Below are positions 15,440 to 22,383 of a DNA stretch of 38,058 nucleotides, one piece after another. This DNA comes from Candidatus Methanophagaceae archaeon GoMg2 (GTDB taxonomy: Archaea > Halobacteriota > Syntropharchaeia > Alkanophagales > Methanospirareceae). How positions within the stretch are numbered: position 1 is the first letter of the stretch; each line of letters starts with the position of its first letter. The DNA is taken from assembly GCA_013180585.1 (NCBI GenBank), contig QBUM01000248.1, forward strand, positions 1-38,058, in the 5' to 3' direction. The position numbers and the translations under genes are program-made. Under the pieces are notes generated by a model. That model had not been told where the DNA came from. It did no database searches and saw only the letters and a list, made by a program, of their open reading frames with translations.

Positions 15440-15802
15440 ATGGCGATCCCGTGGCACAGCATCAGTGTTGTTGCTATCTATTTCTTCGCATATTTGCTTG
15501 TAATTATTGCGGGATATTATCTAGTACACAGCATTCTGAGTAAATTTCCCATTGACGATGGTGCAGGCCTTAAACATGCAGGTCTCGCCATTGGGGTACT
15601 CGAACGAATATTCACGCTTACTTTAGTTCTATTAGGGCAGTTTACCGCCATCTCTTTAGTACTGGCCGCAAAATCGATAGCAAGATTCGAAGATCTTAAA
15701 AAGCGGGAATTCGCAGAGTACTATCTTATAGGAACCTTTTCAAGCATGCTTTTTGCGCTTTTCGTGGGCTTGGTGACAGTGTGGCTATTAAAACAGATGT
15801 AA
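15440..15802 (+). CDS. small membrane protein resembling the C-terminal part of DUF3307 proteins
   Basis: 120 residues with three or four membrane segments (about 8-30, 55-82, 98-117). The stretch ERIFTLTLVLLGQFTAISLVLAAK followed by SIARFEDLKKREFAEYYLIGT is what I associate with the C-terminal half of DUF3307 membrane proteins, which commonly sit next to satD. Their N-terminal DUF3307 domain is missing here, so this is a short form or a split gene. A GGAG lies nine bases before the ATG. The role is unknown. Confidence 0.68.
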   Translation: MAIPWHSISVVAIYFFAYLLVIIAGYYLVHSILSKFPIDDGAGLKHAGLAIGVLERIFTLTLVLLGQFTAISLVLAAKSIARFEDLKKREFAEYYLIGTFSSMLFALFVGLVTVWLLKQM

Positions 15803-15846
15803 ATATTAAGAGGATACTTTGCGATAAGTGTAAGAAACATAGAGCG

Positions 15847-16683
15847 ATGACAGAAGTAAGATTCACCAAGATGCAAGGCTGTGGTAATGATTTCATACTG
15901 ATAGACGATCGAGAATCAGGAATACCAGAGCAGAAGAAGGGCGAACTCGCCGCGTATATATGCCAACGCGGATTCTCAATAGGTGCAGATGGTGTATTAT
16001 TCCTTTGTAAACCTACTACAAGTTCGTATGAGGTGCGGATGCAGGTTTTCAATGCCGATGGTTCCGAGGCAGAGATGTGCGGAAATGGAATGCGATGCTT
16101 TGTCAAATATGTGTACGAAAGAGAGATAGTACGAAGTAGTAGAATGAAAGTGGAGACGTTAGCCGGGTTGATTGTTCCGGAAGTGGAAGTTGATGAAAAG
16201 GGCGCAGTAACTTCTATCCGGGTTTTTATGGGCGTGCCGGAGTTTAATAAAATAGAGCAAATGTTTTTCGTGAATGATGAAATAGGTGAGATTAAACTGA
16301 CAGCGTTGAGTCTTGGCAATCCACACGCTGTTGTCATTGTCGACTCCTTTGATGGGCTGGAGGTTGATAGCGTGGGAAAAGCTATAGAATCTCATAAGGC
16401 GTTCCCTAACAAGACTAATGTTGATTTTGTAGTGCGTAACGCTAAAAGAGAGATAAGCGTGAGGACGTATGAGCGAGGAGTAGGGGAGACGTTATCGTGT
16501 GGCACCGGGTCAACAGCATCGGTACTTACATTAAATAAGCTTGGGTATGTGAATCTAAATGAACCTGTTATAGTGCATACGAAAGGTGGCGATTTGGTGG
16601 TGGAGCTAAAGGCGGAAGGCGCTTATCTTATGGGTCCTGCGGAAGAAGTGTATGAGGGTGTAGTTAAAGTGGGGATGGAGTAA
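15847..16683 (+). CDS. dapF: diaminopimelate epimerase
   Basis: Cofactor-free epimerase converting LL- to meso-diaminopimelate. From this start it has 278 residues, normal for the family. It is made of two mirror halves, each supplying one catalytic Cys: Cys78 in EMCGNGMRC and Cys218 in LSCGTGSTA. The N-terminal TKMQGCGNDF and the SLGNPHAV segment are conserved. An upstream in-frame GTG at 15781 would overlap the membrane-protein gene and add 22 residues not typical of DapF, so I prefer the ATG at 15847. It acts after DapL, encoded 1.2 kb upstream on the same strand. Confidence 0.93.
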   Translation: MTEVRFTKMQGCGNDFILIDDRESGIPEQKKGELAAYICQRGFSIGADGVLFLCKPTTSSYEVRMQVFNADGSEAEMCGNGMRCFVKYVYEREIVRSSRMKVETLAGLIVPEVEVDEKGAVTSIRVFMGVPEFNKIEQMFFVNDEIGEIKLTALSLGNPHAVVIVDSFDGLEVDSVGKAIESHKAFPNKTNVDFVVRNAKREISVRTYERGVGETLSCGTGSTASVLTLNKLGYVNLNEPVIVHTKGGDLVVELKAEGAYLMGPAEEVYEGVVKVGME

Positions 16684-16764
16684 TTCATAGGCTTAGAGCT
16701 TAATTTTTTATTATAGACTGGTTAACAATTCGATTTTTGATTTAATGTTTTAATGTTTTAAGGA

Positions 16765-17415
16765 CTAATAAAGCTCCGAAATCTGTTTAAGAAACACCTT
16801 CACTTTCTGAAAAGCATTGTCTTCCCATGGCACATATCCCACTTTTGCTGCCCTTCGTATCCCGATTACCTCTTTTTGCCTTGAAGCCAGAAACGCTTGA
16901 ACTTTCGGTTTGCATAGTTTAGATGGTAGGGAGAGTTCTGTTTGTTCTAAACATTCAAAATATGCATTTACACAAGGCATTGCTGGATCTTTCTCCACTG
17001 ATTTGAGGTAGAGGTCTTTCAACTCGCCTTCTTCGTTTTCATCAGGCAATATTAGGACGGTGACTTTCGGATTTGAGCCCACGGACTCTAAGGATTTGCT
17101 CGGTAGGGGTAATTCTGCTTCACGTAAAGCATCAACTACGCTTTTAAAAGCATCACTTGGACTAGTATCTGCGTCTCTTACTAAACCTAAAGATATAACA
17201 TTTTTTAAAAAATCTTCCCTATCCTTAATAAGCTTCACTTTTCTCCTCCAATTTGTTTTCCCCCCTAACTGTTCGACCTGAATATCCTGTAAAGATAGAT
17301 GGTCTCTAAATGCTTCAAAGAAAACCTTGTCGTCCTCACCTTCTACGAGAAGTAAAATTGACTTTTCGGGAGTCCATGTTGGTATATTGCTTTGCTCAGT
17401 TACCTCATCAACCAT
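16765..17415 (-). CDS. TOPRIM protein (DUF3226-like), partner of the AAA ATPase
   Basis: 216 residues with a TOPRIM-type metal site: Glu25 in LLLVEGEDDKVFF and the DxD pair Asp81/Asp83 in GLVRDADTS. The pattern fits DUF3226, a relative of the OLD-nuclease TOPRIM and of the DUF4435 protein AriB of the PARIS anti-phage system. The remainder (a Pro/Glu-rich linker, then the C-terminal VGYVPWEDNAFQKVKVFL) follows DUF3226 as I know it. The start codon overlaps the stop of the ATPase gene by one base (TAATG), so the two are made together. Likely a nuclease or toxin effector held by the ATPase; the activity is not shown. Confidence 0.8.
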   Translation of the reverse strand: MVDEVTEQSNIPTWTPEKSILLLVEGEDDKVFFEAFRDHLSLQDIQVEQLGGKTNWRRKVKLIKDREDFLKNVISLGLVRDADTSPSDAFKSVVDALREAELPLPSKSLESVGSNPKVTVLILPDENEEGELKDLYLKSVEKDPAMPCVNAYFECLEQTELSLPSKLCKPKVQAFLASRQKEVIGIRRAAKVGYVPWEDNAFQKVKVFLKQISELY

Positions 17416-18515
17416 TATCGTACCTCGATACCTATTTCAAAAGCGGCTTCTAAGTCTTCCCGGTCATAGGTTACAGCATGTACATCTCCATTTTTTGAAA
17501 ATTGTAACCGATGCACGAGAAACTCGTATGTGTCCTCGTTAGAAAATGCTTGGTGAGCCGCTTTGATACATTCTAGGCTATGTGTGGTAGCAAAAACTTG
17601 AGTGTTATACTTTTTTGCCATTTTTCCAATAACACTCCATAATTTTGGCAGGATAGAATAATGTAGGCCGTTCTCAATTTCATCTATTAGTACGACACCA
17701 TCAGGCGCATTAGCAATACGCAATATAAAGCTCAATAAACGAACCATTCCCTCACCCATCATAGGCAAGGGAAGAAGACGATCACTATCCATATCTCCAT
17801 GAAAAATCGGTTTTCCCATGCTATATATGAGTCTGAGGCTCTTAAGATTCGGCTCAATAATTTGTAAGAATTGTAAGATATCCTGTTCTCCCTTCTGAAT
17901 TTCAAGTCTTCCAAAAAGCTCAGCTTCAATCTCAAAAGGTATACGTATCCGGGAAGCCAGAAAAAACGCAGGGAAAGGAGGATTTGGCGGAGTAGGTGTT
18001 ATATACGGAGTTCTCTTAGGGTCTGAAGGGTCAAGGTCAAAGACTAAATCGTAAGAACTACTTCCACTTTTATCTTCGTACTGTAGCCTGAGTATACGGG
18101 CGCGGGCACTGACTTGTTCTAGATTTAGTCGAGATCCTTTCGTTTTCTTGACTTTTTTGGTGCCTACTAATGCTTGATCTGGAAGCATTTCATTTATTCG
18201 AATCACCCGAGTACCTTCTGTTGTATCCTCACCATGCAATTCTATGCTCTTTGTGGTATCAAACCCGGTAAAAAGGGAATTCCAAGGGAATTCAGCAGTC
18301 TTTCCTAATTCTAACCTTACTTCCTCGATGCCACGGAAGGCGTTTACTGTCAGACCTAATTCTGGGTGGTATGAACCAGAATGTATAAATAGCGCCTCTA
18401 GTAGGGCCGTCTTGCCGACGTTATTCCTCCCGGCAATCAGATTAACACGATCTAGCTCACGGAGGGTCAGATCTTGAAAACCACGAAAATTTTTCGCTTC
18501 AAATGATTTTAACAT
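17415..18515 (-). CDS. AAA15/AAA21-type ATPase (OLD/AriA-like)
   Basis: 366-residue SMC/ABC-like ATPase without a long coiled coil. Walker A is GRNNVGKT (29-36) after the family opening FEAKNFRGFQDLTL. A signature-like GEGMVRLLSFI lies at 254-264, Walker B is VVLIDEIENG (274-283), and the switch His is in FATTHS (about 308-313). The C-terminus has no TOPRIM domain of its own; that is supplied by the next gene. ATPase plus separate TOPRIM protein is the layout of PARIS (AriA/AriB) and split OLD systems, which sense phage proteins and trigger growth arrest. The promoter has TTTTATATG upstream and a strong GGAGAT ribosome site. Similarity to PARIS is by architecture only. Confidence 0.85.
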   Translation of the reverse strand: MLKSFEAKNFRGFQDLTLRELDRVNLIAGRNNVGKTALLEALFIHSGSYHPELGLTVNAFRGIEEVRLELGKTAEFPWNSLFTGFDTTKSIELHGEDTTEGTRVIRINEMLPDQALVGTKKVKKTKGSRLNLEQVSARARILRLQYEDKSGSSSYDLVFDLDPSDPKRTPYITPTPPNPPFPAFFLASRIRIPFEIEAELFGRLEIQKGEQDILQFLQIIEPNLKSLRLIYSMGKPIFHGDMDSDRLLPLPMMGEGMVRLLSFILRIANAPDGVVLIDEIENGLHYSILPKLWSVIGKMAKKYNTQVFATTHSLECIKAAHQAFSNEDTYEFLVHRLQFSKNGDVHAVTYDREDLEAAFEIGIEVR

Positions 18516-18852
18516 AGCTTATCTCCTCAGTATTTCAATGCACGTAGTCTACTATAGTTGATCCATACATATAAAACCTTTGCGTTATCTCAATAACTCG
18601 CGCTACTAACTGAATGCATCAAATTATGAGGGGGATTATCGCTCAAAAAGCAACACTTTCAAAAACCCTCTTAGAATGGCTCCCTAGGATTTTGAGAATA
18701 ATTGTGGGTTCCGCCATTTCGATGCCATGATCGTTTTTTAATAATTTATTGCGAAGCGTTTCTGATAAGACAAATCTTATCGAACGTGAACCTCTTCTTC
18801 CGACAACATTATTTCCAAGTTTCTTTGGTTAAGCTTTCTGTACAAAGAATGG
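18516..18852. other. intergenic region with ATPase promoter and a hisF tail repeat
   Basis: No gene seen. On the right flank of the ATPase gene lie its ribosome site and a TATA-like element (minus strand, near 18570). TTATCGAACGTGAA at 18777-18790 exactly repeats the last bases of hisF (18853-18866) in the same orientation, so it may be a leftover of a duplicated hisF end. The AAGCTTTACC-family repeat lies at 18818-18840. The rest (18600-18770) is unassigned. Confidence 0.5.
18818..18840 (-). repeat. AAGCTTTACC-family repeat, variant copy
   Basis: The minus strand reads CAGAAAGCTTAACCAAAGAA, one base different in the core from the copies at 20367 and 36828 (AAGCTTTACC). It sits just past the 3' end of hisF. 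Confidence 0.5.
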
Positions 18853-19668
18853 TTATCGAACGTGAATACCATTAGCCTTAAGATACTGTTTCACCTCACG
18901 AATTGTGTATTCCTTGTAGTGGAATATAGAAGCGGCAAGTGCTGCGGAAGCGTCCGTGAACTTGAATACGTCCTTTATATGCTCGGGCAGCCCGCAACCT
19001 CCAGATGCTATTACCGGTATATTTACTCGATCGCAAATAGCACTCGTTAATTCCAGATCGAATCCGTCTTTTGTTCCGTCTCGGTCCATACTCGTGAGCA
19101 TTATTTCACCCGCACCTCGTTCCTCTACCTCAATCGCCCATTTTAGCGCGTCCACACCTGTAAACTTCCGACCGCCGTAGAAGGAGCATTCAAACCAGCA
19201 TTTGCCTTCTTTCGTTTCTATTATCTCTCGTGCCGCATCTTCACTTCGCACATACCTCCTCTTCGCATCTATTGCAACCATACAAGCCTGACTACCAAAC
19301 CGTCTCGCAATATCGTTCACCAGTTTGGAGTTCTTTAGTGCTGCTGTGTTCACCGAGACCTTATCTGCGCCCGCGTTGAATGCTCGTCTCGCATCCTCTA
19401 AGCGGTGAATACCGCCACCCACGGTAAGAGGCATGAACACGTTACTCGCGGTTTTTTCTATTACATGCGCCATCGTTTCCCTTCTTTCGTGCGATGCGGT
19501 GATGTCTAGGAAAACAAGCTCGTCTGCGCCTTGCTCATCGTATTCTGCTGCAAGATCCCAGGGAATACCTGCGTATCTTATCTGCTTGAATTCTATTCCT
19601 TTTACTACTCTACCTCCGGGTACGCCAAAATCGCAGTCCAAACAGGGGATTATCCGTTTCGCTAACAT
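18853..19668 (-). CDS. hisF: imidazole glycerol phosphate synthase cyclase subunit (HisF), copy 2
   Basis: Cyclase partner of HisH in histidine synthesis. Both catalytic Asp are present: Asp11 in RIIPCLD and Asp134 in MVAIDAKR. The phosphate loops TVGGGIH and VIASGGCG are kept. It lies directly after hisH with five bases between stop and ATG, so the pair is an operon. I use the ATG at 19668 ([11 protein letters not shown], the family start) rather than an in-frame GTG at 19683. Its 5' end is the parent sequence of the fragments at 3170-3300 and 4085-4188. About 270 residues, full length. Confidence 0.94.
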   Translation of the reverse strand: MLAKRIIPCLDCDFGVPGGRVVKGIEFKQIRYAGIPWDLAAEYDEQGADELVFLDITASHERRETMAHVIEKTASNVFMPLTVGGGIHRLEDARRAFNAGADKVSVNTAALKNSKLVNDIARRFGSQACMVAIDAKRRYVRSEDAAREIIETKEGKCWFECSFYGGRKFTGVDALKWAIEVEERGAGEIMLTSMDRDGTKDGFDLELTSAICDRVNIPVIASGGCGLPEHIKDVFKFTDASAALAASIFHYKEYTIREVKQYLKANGIHVR

Positions 19669-19673
19669 TTTAT

Positions 19674-20276
19674 TTATTTGCACACCCCCACAAAATTACT
19701 CAAAACATGCAACCCTTTCTTTGACGACTTCTCCGGATGAAACTGAACGCCATATACATTGTCTTTGCTCACAACCGCAGCTAATTCCACCCCGTATTCT
19801 ACCGTTGCTACCGTATTGTCATCATCACTCGGCACGCAATAATAAGAATGCACGAAATAGAAATAATCGGCATCCGTAATCCCATCCAGTAGCTCTGAAT
19901 GCCTTTGCAGATGCAAATTGTTCCAGCCCATATGTGGTACGCGCACATTCGCGGGTAATCGAACCACATCTCCTGGTATCAACCCCCACCCTTTTTCATT
20001 GCCCTCTTCGCTCGCGTCAAACAGAATCTGCATCCCTATGCATATCCAGAGAACGGGCACGTCCGATCCTACAACCTCTATTAACGCTTCAGAAAACGGC
20101 TTTAAGTTCCGTATGCAGTCATCAAATGCACCCACGCCGGGCACAATAACGCCTTCCGCGCTCGCAATATCCGTAATATTATCGACCGTAATCAGCATCG
20201 GGCGATCATACACTCTTTTCAACCCGTTATATATGCTGAACAGATTCCCCATCCCATAGTCTATTATTGCGATCAT
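19674..20276 (-). CDS. hisH: imidazole glycerol phosphate synthase glutaminase subunit (HisH)
   Basis: Class I glutamine amidotransferase, 200 residues, that feeds ammonia to HisF. The nucleophile Cys79 and the His/Glu of VQFHPEKS are present, as are the N-terminal [10 protein letters not shown] and the oxyanion-strand PGVGAFDDC. Oddity: the nucleophile motif is LWICIGMQ, with Trp77 where Gly is almost universal (LGICLGMQ). One base change (GGG to TGG) would explain it, and it could disturb the active-site turn. It is the only intact hisH in the window; a decayed copy lies at 5833-6019. Directly upstream is a repeat-rich AT stretch. Confidence 0.93.
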   Translation of the reverse strand: MIAIIDYGMGNLFSIYNGLKRVYDRPMLITVDNITDIASAEGVIVPGVGAFDDCIRNLKPFSEALIEVVGSDVPVLWICIGMQILFDASEEGNEKGWGLIPGDVVRLPANVRVPHMGWNNLHLQRHSELLDGITDADYFYFVHSYYCVPSDDDNTVATVEYGVELAAVVSKDNVYGVQFHPEKSSKKGLHVLSNFVGVCK

Positions 20277-20280
20277 AAAC

Positions 20281-20400
20281 CTTTTCTTAGAAAGAAAAGC
20301 TTTACCAAAAGAAATTGTTTTTCTTTTAGCACAGGTTTTCTTTTTGGAAAAAAGAAAAAGTGTAAAGAAAGCTTTACCAAAGAACTATTTTTTTGTCTTG
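20281..20400. repeat. intergenic repeat cluster (AAGCTTTACC family), two copies
   Basis: AAGCTTTACCAAAAGAA (20298-20314) and GAAAGCTTTACCAAAGAA (20367-20384) lie in tandem just upstream of hisH. The hairpin CTTTTCTTAG-AAAGAAAAG is at 20281-20299. The first half is the inverse of the repeat before dapL, including TTTTTCTTTTAGCACAGG. The second is identical over 18 bases to the copy near amt. Confidence 0.65.
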
Positions 20401-20531
20401 ATATCGTTTTGGAATTTTCACTCATTATTGAAAAAGAAAGCGAAAGTATATTTCTTTGAAAAAGATACCCCCATGACATTTTTATTCAAGCGGTCACATT
20501 AATTATTATTGTGTGGAAAATGTGAGGTAAA

Positions 20532-20786
20532 ATGAGGACTTATATCTTTAAGGTGGCTGTTGAACAGGACGAGGATAAATGGGTCGCTTACTCTCCAGAA
20601 CTCAAAGATAGGGGGGGTGCAACCTGGGGTGAGACCAAAGAAGAAGCACTGAAGAATTTACAAGAGGTAATTCGCTTGGTTCTCGAAGATATGGTGGAAT
20701 GCCGGGAGCTACCCTCTTTTGAGATGGAAATGAAGAATAAAGGGATAATCATATCAGATGCGCCTTTAATTACGGTGACTGTTTAG
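20532..20786 (+). CDS. hicB: HicB-family antitoxin
   Basis: 84-residue partial RNase-H-fold antitoxin: YIFKVAVEQDEDKWVAYSPELKDRGGATWGETKEEALKNL, with the typical GATWG turn and following helix. It is truncated after the HicB core and lacks a separate DNA-binding domain. A GAGGT ribosome site precedes the ATG. hicA starts at the very next base after its stop. The antitoxin-first order is the reverse of the E. coli layout but common in other lineages. Confidence 0.88.
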   Translation: MRTYIFKVAVEQDEDKWVAYSPELKDRGGATWGETKEEALKNLQEVIRLVLEDMVECRELPSFEMEMKNKGIIISDAPLITVTV

Positions 20787-21041
20787 ATGCTTTCTGTGGA
20801 TTATTCTAAATTGAGAAGTTTGACTGTAAGAAGACTCATAGCGGCTTTAACAAAGGAGGGCTTCTCTCTTGTTCGTCGGTCAGGAAGTCATAGAATCTAC
20901 CGCCATCATGATGGGAGGCGAGTAACTGTTTCTTTTCACAAAGGAAGCCAGACTTTTAGTCCAAAAATCCTCAAAATTGTGATTGAAGATCAAGCAAAAT
21001 GGACTGTAAATGATTTAAACCGTAACTTCGACCATTTTTAG
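20787..21041 (+). CDS. hicA: HicA-family mRNA interferase toxin
   Basis: 84-residue double-stranded-RNA-binding-fold toxin. The conserved catalytic His is His35 in RRSGSHRIYRH, followed by RRVTVSFHKG and the C-terminal helix. The N-terminus MLSVDYSKLRSLTVRRLIAAL is slightly longer than usual. It looks intact. The following 21042-21315 holds no gene I can support. Confidence 0.88.
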   Translation: MLSVDYSKLRSLTVRRLIAALTKEGFSLVRRSGSHRIYRHHDGRRVTVSFHKGSQTFSPKILKIVIEDQAKWTVNDLNRNFDHF

Positions 21042-21315
21042 GAATATGTTTTTGTGTGATGGTTTTAGATGTCTTTTTTCGTGTATTCATTGCTTTTCCT
21101 TACTTATCCTTATTTGTGTGGATATTACTAATTTTGGTAATATGAAAGGTGGGAACAATAAAAAACGAAAAACGCAGAAGTACCCCCAAAATCAAAAAAA
21201 CTACGGGAAAAACTAGAACACAAACTAACTGAAGAACCTATTACGAAAAGAGGTTAAAGTTACAGTTTAAAGCGTTTAAAAATTTTAAAATAACAAGACA
21301 AGTGGCGTACTCAAA

Positions 21316-22383
21316 TCAACAAAAATTGTCAAAGAAAATCTTTTCCGTGTCCCACGGGCCGGGACTCGCCTCTGGATGATACTGCACGCATTTTATGCCC
21401 AGATAAGAGTTCTCAAAACCTTCCACCGTGTTATCATTCGCATTTATCTGCGTTAGTTCCGCTATACCGTCTATCGAATCGTTATCAACAGCAAAACCAT
21501 GATTCTGCGCTGTTATGTACACACGCCCGCTTTTGAGGTCTTTCACGGGTTGGTTTGCACCCCGATGCCCAAATTTTAGTTTATACGTGTCACAACCAAG
21601 CGCAAGCGCTATTATCTGTAAGCCGAGACAAATACCGAAAATGGGTATCTCACCCGCAAAATTTTTTACCACTCTCATTGCGTTTTTTCCCCGCTTCGGG
21701 TCACCGGGTCCGTTTGAAAGCAGCAAAGCATCGGGTTCCGAACCTCGTATCTCGGATTCCTCGGTGTTTGCCGGGAACACAAAAATGTCCAAATCCCTTT
21801 CTGCTAAGTTCTTTAGTATGTTCCTCTTTACACCCAGATCAATTACCGCTATCCTTTTTCCCTTCCCTTTTAGCCTATATGGCTTCTTGCACGTAACCTG
21901 CTCGATCAAATCAAGCTCTGATATATCGGGTTGAGCCCTTGCGAGTTCTAAAGTATTCGCTTTTTCCTCCTCACTGCAATCTTCTACCACTTTCAAACAT
22001 GCTTTCATCGTGCCGTATTGTCTCGTCTTTATCGTCAGCATCCTCGTATCAATTTCGCATATCCCGGGCACTCCTTCTTCTATCAAGAACTGTTCTATAC
22101 TCCGATTACTTTTATAATGCGAAGGGAAATCGCATTTCTCTCTTACCACAAAGCCTTCTACTTTTATCCCGTCTGATTGGAATTTAGCGCCACTCACACC
22201 GTAGTTCCCGATGAGCGGATAGGTTAGCATCAATATCTGTCCCTTATACGAAGGGTCGGTCAGAGCTTCTTCGTAACCCGTAAACGGGGTTGCAAATACG
22301 AGTTCGCCTAATGCGGTGCCTTCTGCACCCCAACCTTCTCCCTCTACTACTGTTCCGTCTTCAAGTGCGAGAATTGCTTTCAT
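21316..22383 (-). CDS. carA: carbamoyl-phosphate synthase small (glutaminase) subunit
   Basis: 355 residues. It hydrolyses glutamine and channels ammonia to CarB. The N-terminal CarA-specific domain (LALEDGTVVEGEGWGAEG, FTGYEEALTDPSYKGQI) is followed by the class I amidotransferase domain with the nucleophile in FGICLGLQ and the His/Glu in VQYHPEASPGP. The start overlaps the carB stop (ATGA at 22380-22383). The carB-carA order is opposite to the common carA-carB order. It is the last gene of the run that begins at glnA. It is the only carA in the window, against two carB genes. Confidence 0.95.
   Translation of the reverse strand: MKAILALEDGTVVEGEGWGAEGTALGELVFATPFTGYEEALTDPSYKGQILMLTYPLIGNYGVSGAKFQSDGIKVEGFVVREKCDFPSHYKSNRSIEQFLIEEGVPGICEIDTRMLTIKTRQYGTMKACLKVVEDCSEEEKANTLELARAQPDISELDLIEQVTCKKPYRLKGKGKRIAVIDLGVKRNILKNLAERDLDIFVFPANTEESEIRGSEPDALLLSNGPGDPKRGKNAMRVVKNFAGEIPIFGICLGLQIIALALGCDTYKLKFGHRGANQPVKDLKSGRVYITAQNHGFAVDNDSIDGIAELTQINANDNTVEGFENSYLGIKCVQYHPEASPGPWDTEKIFFDNFC

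Noticed and set aside
15781-15846. An N-terminal extension of dapF from a GTG, containing a CxxC-like LCDKCKKH.
   Set aside because: It overlaps the membrane-protein gene and is not part of the DapF family; the ATG at 15847 gives a normal-length enzyme.
18853-20276. The second HisH-HisF pair considered as a sugar amidotransferase pair (pseudaminic/legionaminic or LPS type).
   Set aside because: Both catalytic Asp and the PRFAR-binding loops of true HisF are kept and no sugar nucleotide genes are nearby; histidine synthesis is simpler.
21141-21216. A 24-codon Lys/Asn-rich frame and an overlapping open stretch in the gap between hicA and carA.
   Set aside because: Low-complexity AT-rich sequence with stops in the alternative frame and no similarity I recognise.
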